From NCBI GenBank assembly GCA_964622685.1, contig CAZUUU010000149.1:1-8236 (forward strand): 8,236 nucleotides of DNA. The letters are read 5' to 3'. The position numbers and the translations under genes were made by a program. How positions within the stretch are numbered: the stretch's first letter is position 1; each line of letters starts with the position of its first letter. Shown here piece by piece: positions 1-8,236 of this stretch. The notes under the pieces were generated by a model. That model worked only from the letters and a program-made list of their open reading frames with translations, did no database searches and was not told the origin of the DNA. The DNA comes from Methylibium sp964622685. GTDB taxonomy: Bacteria > Pseudomonadota > Gammaproteobacteria > Burkholderiales > Burkholderiaceae_C.

Positions 1-104
1 TGTCCGACATCGCGCAGCATCCGGGCGACCGCAGCGATCAGCTTGGCCGATTCGATGCGCCAGACCGCCTCGATCGCGCGGTGGGTGGCGTCGGCCTGCG
101 TCAC
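1..104 (-). CDS. ECF42-type RNA polymerase sigma factor (DUF6596 family), N-terminal fragment
   Basis: Only the first 34 codons are in the window; the gene continues past base 1. The fragment begins VTQADATHRAIEAVWRIESA and continues with KLIAAVARMLRDVG, which I recognise as the start of sigma-70 region 2 in the ECF42 group (annotated as DUF6596-containing sigma factors). These proteins direct RNA polymerase to a small set of promoters. They carry a long C-terminal extension and usually have no anti-sigma factor beside them. The start is GTG at 104-102: the nearby upstream ATG (118-116 region) runs into a stop after six codons, and AAGGGA lies 8 bases before the GTG. The gene follows the SRPBCC gene by 21 bases and is the last operon member visible. 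Family membership is seen from the N-terminus only; the C-terminal extension cannot be checked here. Confidence 0.85.
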   Translation of the reverse strand, partial: MTQADATHRAIEAVWRIESAKLIAAVARMLRDVG

Positions 105-112
105 GCGGAGCG

Positions 113-118
113 TCCCTT
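113..118 (-). promoter_or_regulatory. Ribosome binding site deciding the GTG start of the sigma factor
   Basis: On the minus strand AAGGGA stands 8 bases before the GTG at 104-102. It supports GTG as the start, since the neighbouring ATG is in a frame that stops almost at once. Confidence 0.6.
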
Positions 119-125
119 CATCGCT

Positions 126-662
126 TCACTTCTCGGCCGCGGCCTTCAGGTCGGCGAGCCCGGCCTCGAAGTCCTTGCCGACCATCGTGTCGAAGTCGAA
201 GACCAGTCCCATCACCTTCGAAATGTAGGGGCTGGGCCCGTACATCGCCCAGGTGACCTCGGTCGCGCTGCCGCGCGGCACGAGCGTGAACTCGGCGAAG
301 TTGTGGGCCTCGAAGGGGCGCAGGAAGTCGAGCCGCATCAGCACGCGCGACGGCGATTGCGACTCGGTGATCGCCAGGCTGCCCTGGCCGATGTCCTTGT
401 TGCCGTCCCAGGCGTAGGTCGCGCCCGGGCCGGCCGCCGGCCCGGTGAAGCTGCGCTTCATCGCGGGGTCCTTCTTCTCGTAGGGCGACCAGCTCGCGAA
501 GCCCTTCAGGTCGTCGATCAGCGGGAAGATCTTCTCGGGCGGCGCCTGGATGGTGAGGCTGCGCTGCACGCGAAAGCTGTCGGGCCGCGTCGCGGCGACG
601 ATCAGCAGCGCGGTCAGCAGGGCCGCGACGACGACGCCCGCGTAGGCGATGAACTTCAGCAT
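126..662 (-). CDS. Membrane-anchored SRPBCC (START/Bet v 1-like) family protein, 178 aa
   Basis: SRPBCC proteins fold around a deep hydrophobic pocket and bind lipids or other apolar ligands; the ligand of this subfamily is unknown to me. Residues 2-24 form one hydrophobic helix (signal anchor), then TRPDSFRVQRS leads into the domain, residues about 30-178. Typical segments are APPEKIFPLIDD (40-51), WSPYEKKDPAMKRSF (58-72), LDFLRPFEAHN (111-121) and the C-terminal VGKDFEAGLADLK (161-173). I chose ATG at 662-660 because GGAG lies 6 bases before it and the family begins MLK. An in-frame GTG at 686 would add eight residues and overlap the preceding stop as GTGA; it is the alternative start. The gene lies 20 bases after the YCII-related gene and 21 bases before the sigma factor gene, so it is an operon member. 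The anchor suggests the domain sits at the membrane surface, but which side is not settled by the sequence. Confidence 0.9.
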   Translation of the reverse strand: MLKFIAYAGVVVAALLTALLIVAATRPDSFRVQRSLTIQAPPEKIFPLIDDLKGFASWSPYEKKDPAMKRSFTGPAAGPGATYAWDGNKDIGQGSLAITESQSPSRVLMRLDFLRPFEAHNFAEFTLVPRGSATEVTWAMYGPSPYISKVMGLVFDFDTMVGKDFEAGLADLKAAAEK

Positions 663-668
663 GGGGGT

Positions 669-672
669 CTCC
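669..672 (-). promoter_or_regulatory. Ribosome binding site deciding the SRPBCC start
   Basis: GGAG on the minus strand is 6 bases before ATG 662-660. The competing GTG at 686-684 has no comparable site, though it overlaps the upstream stop codon and could be reached by coupling. Confidence 0.55.
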
Positions 673-682
673 GTGTGGGGGG

Positions 683-1111
683 TCACTGCCTGGGCCGGTG
701 CGCCGACTGCGCCAGCATCTCGTCGAAGCCGGCGGCGGCTTGCTGCACCTCGGGCGTGTAGTCGGCGAACTCCTGCACCTGGCGCACCTCGATCACCTCG
801 TTGTCGGCGCCGGGGCAGCGGGTGGCCCAGGCGATGGCTTCGTCGCGCGACTTGACCTGGATCATCCAGTAGCCGCCCAGCACTTCCTTGGCCTCGGCGA
901 AGGGGCCGTCGCTGACCTTGGCCTTGCCGCCCTTGAACGAGACGCGCGCGCCGGTGGCGGGCGGGTGCAGGCCGTCGAGCGCGAGCAGCACGCCGGCCTT
1001 CTGCAGGTCTTCGTTGAACTTCATCATCGCCTTGACGCGTTCGGGATCGAGGTCCAGCTCGGGGCCGGCGGACTCGTAGCCCTTGGGGATCATCAGCATC
1101 ATGAATCGCAT
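683..1111 (-). CDS. YCII-related (DGPF) domain protein, 142 aa
   Basis: The protein opens MRFMMLMIPKGYE and carries the family hallmark DGPFAEAKE at residues 68-76, followed by VLGGYWMIQVKSRDEAIAWA (78-97) and VIEVRQVQEF (106-115). These segments define the YCII-related/DGPF family (PF03795), small ferredoxin-like alpha/beta proteins that probably dimerise. No reaction is established for this subgroup. Its known association is genetic: DGPF genes are the constant neighbours of ECF42 sigma factors, as here, two genes upstream of one. The start at ATG 1111-1109 has AGGAG 7 bases ahead, and that site lies inside the end of the exporter gene. The start overlaps the exporter stop by 13 bases, so the two are probably translationally coupled. 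The reading frame stays open far upstream through the exporter gene, but that is a GC-rich shadow, not a longer protein. Confidence 0.93.
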   Translation of the reverse strand: MRFMMLMIPKGYESAGPELDLDPERVKAMMKFNEDLQKAGVLLALDGLHPPATGARVSFKGGKAKVSDGPFAEAKEVLGGYWMIQVKSRDEAIAWATRCPGADNEVIEVRQVQEFADYTPEVQQAAAGFDEMLAQSAHRPRQ

Positions 1112-2655
1112 GGCAGTTCTCCTGTCAGTGTTGCGGGTTGGGTGCGCGGCGGGGTGCGCAGGGTGGACCAGGCCAGCAGCGCCGCGGCCACCAGCAGCGC
1201 GGCCCCGCCCAGGGCGCTGAGTTCCAGGCCCTGCATGAAGGCGGCGCGCGAGGCGTCGAGCAGCAGCGCGCCGTCGGCGGCCGACAGCTGGCCGGCGGCC
1301 GACGCGGCGCCGCCCAGCGTGGCGCGCGCGGCCTCCAGCGCCTGGGGCGGCAGCGGCGCGGGCGACTCGGCCATCGCGCCGCGGTAGATCGCGGTGCCCA
1401 GGCTGCCGAACACGGCGACGCCGAGCGCGCCGCCGAACTCGGAGCTGGTCTCCGAGATGGCCGATGCGGCACCGGCGCGCTCGGGCGGCACCGAGCCGAC
1501 GACCAGGTCGGTGGCGAGCGTGAAGACCGGGGCCAGGCCCAGCGACATCAGCACGTTGGCGACGATCATCAGGGGCAGGCCCTCGCGCACCGGCGCCTGC
1601 GACAGCATCACGAAAGCGGCCGCGGCCAGCAGCAGGCCGCCGCCGACGACGCCGGCCGACGACCAGCGCTTCAGCAGCCAGGGCGTCGCCAGCGAGCCGG
1701 CGACGAAGGCCAGCGCCCACGGCACCGTCGCCACGCCGGCCTGCAGCGGCGTCAGCCCCAGCACCAGCTGCAGGTACTGCGCGATGAAGATGTAGACGCC
1801 GAACATCGCCAGGCAGGCCAGCAGGTAGATCGCGAGCGAGGCGCTGAAGGCCGGCACGCGAAACAGCCGCAGGTCGATCAGCGGGTCGGCCAGGCCGCGC
1901 TGGCGCCGCACGAACACGGCGCCCAGGGCCAGGCCGGCGCCGATCGCCAGCAGCGGTTCGAGCGCGAGGCCGTGCTCGGCCAGGCGCTTGAGGCCGTGGA
2001 TCATCGCCAGCACCGCCGCCAGCGAGAGCGCGGCGCTGGCCACGTCGAGCCGGCGTGCCGACGGGTCGCGGAACTCGGGCAGCAGCCAGGGGCCGACCGC
2101 CAGCAGCAGCAACATCACCGGCACGTTGATGAGGAACACCGAGCCCCACCAGAACCACTCGAGCAGCAGGCCGCCTATCAGCGGCCCGACGGCCGCGCCG
2201 AGCGAATAGCTCGAGACCCAGATGCCGATCGCGGTGGTGCGCTGCAGCGGGTCGTGGAACATGTTGCGGATCAGCGAGAGCGTCGACGGCGCCACCGTCG
2301 CGCCGGCGATGCCCAGCAGGGCGCGCATCGCGATCAGCGACTCGGCACTGGTGGCGAAGGCCGCCAGCACCGAGGCCAGGCCGAAGGCGGCCGCGCCGAT
2401 CAGCAGCAGGCGCCGCCGGCCGATGCGGTCGCCCAGCGTGCCCATCGTGATCAGCATGCCGGCGACCATGAAGCCGTAGATGTCGATGATCCACAGCAGC
2501 TGCGACGCGCTCGGCGCCAGCTCGCGGCTGAGCGCCGGCACGGCCAGGTTCAGGACCGTGAGGTCCATCGAATAGAGCATGCAGGGCAGCGCGATGACGG
2601 CCAGCCCGATCCATTCGCGGCGGCCGGCGCGCGCCGGGGCGGGGGTTGTCGACAT
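1099..2655 (-). CDS. DHA2-family MFS drug:H+ antiporter, 14 membrane segments, 518 aa
   Basis: Predicted inner-membrane exporter using the proton gradient. Motif D1 is seen as MDLTVLNLAVPAL (30-42), loop motif A as GTLGDRIGRRR (72-82), and antiporter motif C as GAAVGPLIGG (153-162). Further hydrophobic segments run to about residue 500, giving a 14-helix pattern. QYLQLVLGLTPLQAGVATVP (293-312) and ERAGAASAISETSSEFGGAL (392-411) are typical of DHA2 members. The N-terminal half strongly resembles the SmvA/methyl viologen and quaternary ammonium exporter group, so lipophilic cations are a reasonable guess for substrate; this is inference. The loop at about 430-470 is alanine-rich and low in complexity. 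ATG 2655 lies 10 bases after the DUF1428 stop, with only a weak GGA-type ribosome site, which suggests coupling to the upstream gene. The 3' end overlaps the YCII-related gene by 13 bases. Confidence 0.95.
   Translation of the reverse strand: MSTTPAPARAGRREWIGLAVIALPCMLYSMDLTVLNLAVPALSRELAPSASQLLWIIDIYGFMVAGMLITMGTLGDRIGRRRLLLIGAAAFGLASVLAAFATSAESLIAMRALLGIAGATVAPSTLSLIRNMFHDPLQRTTAIGIWVSSYSLGAAVGPLIGGLLLEWFWWGSVFLINVPVMLLLLAVGPWLLPEFRDPSARRLDVASAALSLAAVLAMIHGLKRLAEHGLALEPLLAIGAGLALGAVFVRRQRGLADPLIDLRLFRVPAFSASLAIYLLACLAMFGVYIFIAQYLQLVLGLTPLQAGVATVPWALAFVAGSLATPWLLKRWSSAGVVGGGLLLAAAAFVMLSQAPVREGLPLMIVANVLMSLGLAPVFTLATDLVVGSVPPERAGAASAISETSSEFGGALGVAVFGSLGTAIYRGAMAESPAPLPPQALEAARATLGGAASAAGQLSAADGALLLDASRAAFMQGLELSALGGAALLVAAALLAWSTLRTPPRTQPATLTGELPCDS
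1119..1123 (-). promoter_or_regulatory. Ribosome binding site of the YCII-related gene, inside the exporter gene
   Basis: AGGAG on the minus strand lies 7 bases before ATG 1111-1109 and within the last codons of the exporter gene. Ribosomes finishing the exporter therefore pass over it, which fits coupled translation. Confidence 0.65.
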
Positions 2656-2665
2656 GCTCGTCCGC

Positions 2666-3025
2666 TCAGACGTCGACGAAGGTCTTGAAGCCGCCCATGA
2701 CCATCCGCTTGCCGTCGAAGGGCATGGCCTTGGGGTTCATCATCGACTCCAGCCGCGGGTCGGCCATGACCTTCGCGTTGATCTTGTCGCGCTGCTTGCG
2801 CGACTTGTAGACGATCCACGAGAAGACCACCGTCTCGCCCTTCTTGAGCTTGACGGCCTGCGGGAACGAGGTCCACTTGCCGGGCTTCACGTCGTCGGCC
2901 ACGCACTCGATGTACTCGAGGGCGCCGAACTCGCGCCAGATCTTGCCGGCCTTGCGCGACAGGCGGCGATAGGCCTCCAGGTTCTTGGTGGGGACGGGAA
3001 CGATGAATCCATCGACGTAGCTCAT
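2666..3025 (-). CDS. DUF1428 family protein (YbaA-like), 119 aa
   Basis: A full-length member of DUF1428 (PF07237), a small ferredoxin-like alpha/beta-barrel family of unknown biochemical role. Family signatures are MSYVDGFIVPVP (1-12), ALEYIECVADDV (35-46), FPQAVKLKKGETVVFSWIVY (54-73), INAKVMADPRL (82-92) and MPFDGKRMVMGGF (101-113). There is no signal peptide or membrane segment, so it should be cytoplasmic. ATG 3025-3023 is preceded by a strong AAGGAG at a spacing of 5 bases. It follows the VOC gene after a 55-base gap that is almost pure G-tracts on the plus strand, and it precedes the exporter gene by 10 bases. In other genomes these proteins often sit with VOC, YCII-related and SRPBCC genes next to ECF sigma factors, as here. 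I cannot assign a substrate. Confidence 0.93.
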   Translation of the reverse strand: MSYVDGFIVPVPTKNLEAYRRLSRKAGKIWREFGALEYIECVADDVKPGKWTSFPQAVKLKKGETVVFSWIVYKSRKQRDKINAKVMADPRLESMMNPKAMPFDGKRMVMGGFKTFVDV

Positions 3026-3036
3026 GAGGTCTCCTT

Positions 3037-3075
3037 GGGGTGGGGTGGGGTGCGGGGTGTCGGGTCGGGGCAGGG
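3037..3075 (+). other. G-quadruplex-forming motif between two operon genes
   Basis: The plus (template) strand has GGGG runs at 3037-3040, 3042-3045, 3047-3050 and 3053-3056, separated by loops of 1, 1 and 2 bases, then more G-runs at 3062-3064, 3067-3070 and 3073-3075. The first four runs meet the strict G4 pattern with four-tetrad tracts. The transcript of this operon carries the C-rich complement, which ends directly at the AAGGAG ribosome site of the DUF1428 gene (3031-3036). Structure formation is inferred from pattern only. Confidence 0.6.
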
Positions 3076-3080
3076 CAGGC

Positions 3081-3500
3081 TCACATCGGCGGCGAGACCA
3101 TGACCATCCAGGCGACGCCGTAGCGGTCGACCAGCATGCCGAAGCGCGGCGACCAGAAGGTCTCGCCCTGCGGCATGGTCACGCTGCCGCCTTCGGACAG
3201 CGCGGCGAAGACGCGGTCGGCGCTGGGGATGTCGGTCACGCTGACGGCCAGCGAGAAGCCCTGGAAGCCGGTGCCGGCGGGGTCGCAACCGTCGGACATC
3301 ATGATCCGCTGGTCGCCGACGGTGATCGAGGCGTGCATGACCTTGTCGCCCCAGTCGGCCGGGATCATGCCGGGCGGCGGCGGGTCCGGCGCCTCCTTGA
3401 AGCGCATCAGCATCTCGAGTTCGGCGCCGAGCGCGCGGCGGTAGAACTCGACCGCTTCCTCGGTCTTGCCGTTGAAGGTGAGGTAGGCCTGGATCAGCAT
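3081..3500 (-). CDS. VOC superfamily protein, PhnB-like glyoxalase fold, 139 aa
   Basis: The first gene of the operon. It has the PhnB-type paired beta-alpha-beta-beta-beta arrangement of the vicinal oxygen chelate superfamily: AYLTFNGKTEEAVEFYRRAL (5-24), MLMRFKEAPDPPPPGM (30-45), KVMHASITVGDQRIMMSDG (53-71) and WSPRFGMLVDRYGVAWMV (116-133). This is the subfamily often labelled 3-demethylubiquinone methyltransferase-like or PhnB, whose members mostly have no proven reaction. I do not see an obvious full set of glyoxalase metal ligands, so enzymatic activity should not be assumed; small-molecule binding is also possible. I chose ATG 3500-3498 because AAGGAG lies 5 bases before it and the family begins here. 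An upstream in-frame start at 3551 would run back through the putative promoter. It is probably cytoplasmic. Confidence 0.93.
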   Translation of the reverse strand: MLIQAYLTFNGKTEEAVEFYRRALGAELEMLMRFKEAPDPPPPGMIPADWGDKVMHASITVGDQRIMMSDGCDPAGTGFQGFSLAVSVTDIPSADRVFAALSEGGSVTMPQGETFWSPRFGMLVDRYGVAWMVMVSPPM

Positions 3501-3505
3501 GGCAG

Positions 3506-3511
3506 CTCCTT
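3506..3511 (-). promoter_or_regulatory. Ribosome binding site deciding the VOC gene start
   Basis: AAGGAG on the minus strand stands 5 bases before ATG 3500-3498. It rules in favour of this start over the in-frame candidate 17 codons upstream. Confidence 0.7.
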
Positions 3512-3536
3512 CGGGTTGAGTGGCACGTACAGCCAC

Positions 3537-3563
3537 GACGAAGGAGAGCACGGCGGATCGACA
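3537..3563 (-). promoter_or_regulatory. Candidate ECF42-dependent promoter of the operon
   Basis: Read on the minus strand, TGTCGA (3563-3558) is followed after 17 bases by CGTC (3540-3537). From memory, the promoter motif described for ECF42 sigma factors in Streptomyces is TGTCGA at -35 and CGA/TC at -10, so both boxes fit. Transcription would begin near 3530, leaving a leader of about 30 bases before the VOC gene and placing the ribosome site well inside the transcript. The position, in the only sizeable gap before an operon that ends with an ECF42 gene, supports the call. In DNA this rich in GC, short boxes occur by chance, and one weaker match exists elsewhere in the window. Confidence 0.6.
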
Positions 3564-3618
3564 GGGTCGCGCCGCGAAGATGTAAGAGCTTGTGTCGCCG
3601 CCGGACGGGCAGCCCGGA

Positions 3619-8236
<4,618 letters not shown>

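Noticed and set aside
81..761. Plus-strand open frame of 226 codons antisense to the SRPBCC gene
   Set aside because: No recognisable family and an Arg/Gly/Val-rich shadow composition; the minus strand holds a well-formed SRPBCC gene.
683..2614. Minus-strand open frame of 643 codons that would fuse a long N-terminal extension to the YCII-related protein
   Set aside because: The upstream part is an arginine/alanine/glycine-rich shadow of the exporter gene, which has full family motifs in another frame. The YCII-related protein has its own ATG and ribosome site at 1111.
2647..2674. Plus-strand TGTCGA-N18-CGTC resembling the ECF42 promoter
   Set aside because: The spacing is one base longer, it lies at a gene junction pointing antisense into the DUF1428 gene, and no plus-strand gene follows. 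It shows that such boxes can arise by chance here.
1138..2688. Plus-strand open frame of 516 codons antisense to the exporter
   Set aside because: Gln/Arg/His/Gly-rich composition typical of an antisense shadow of a leucine- and alanine-rich membrane protein gene.
3605..3616. Intrinsic terminator after the kinase gene
   Set aside because: The stem is only four base pairs with a three-base loop and no U-tract follows.

Overview
This is a GC-rich (about 70%) bacterial chromosomal stretch. Every gene I can support reads from the minus strand, so the window is easiest to read from high to low coordinates. Base composition, the close match of the small proteins to families common in Burkholderiales, and the GC-driven long spurious open frames suggest a betaproteobacterium of the Rubrivivax/Roseateles/Leptothrix kind. 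That placement is an inference from style, not a database result. I see no tRNA, rRNA, CRISPR array, insertion sequence or phage gene.

Region 1 (8236 down to 3619) is one very large membrane-bound hybrid sensor histidine kinase whose N-terminus lies outside the window. Its order is the end of a CHASE-like extracytoplasmic sensor, a membrane helix, five PAS domains, HisKA, HATPase_c, two receiver domains and a C-terminal HPt domain. It can therefore carry a His-Asp-His phosphorelay within one chain. The first receiver lacks the invariant lysine; the second looks intact. No DNA-binding response regulator is visible.

Region 2 (3618 to 3501) is a 118-base gap. It holds a promoter candidate on the minus strand, TGTCGA, 17 bases, CGTC, which matches the promoter motif I recall for ECF42 sigma factors. 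A leader of about 30 bases and a strong Shine-Dalgarno site follow.

Region 3 (3500 down to 1) is a tightly packed six-gene operon: a PhnB-type VOC protein, a DUF1428 protein, a 14-helix DHA2 drug exporter, a YCII-related DGPF protein, a membrane-anchored SRPBCC protein, and the first 34 codons of an ECF42 sigma factor cut by the window edge. Spacings are 55, 10, -13, 20 and 21 bases. ECF42 factors are known to sit beside DGPF genes and to lack an obvious anti-sigma factor. The ECF42-type promoter ahead of an operon that ends in the ECF42 gene suggests a self-amplifying regulon in which several small ligand-binding-fold proteins and an efflux pump are made together with the sigma factor. The signal and physiological role are not known to me, and this operon is the best candidate here for an under-described system. 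A strong G-quadruplex motif sits between the first two genes of the operon.
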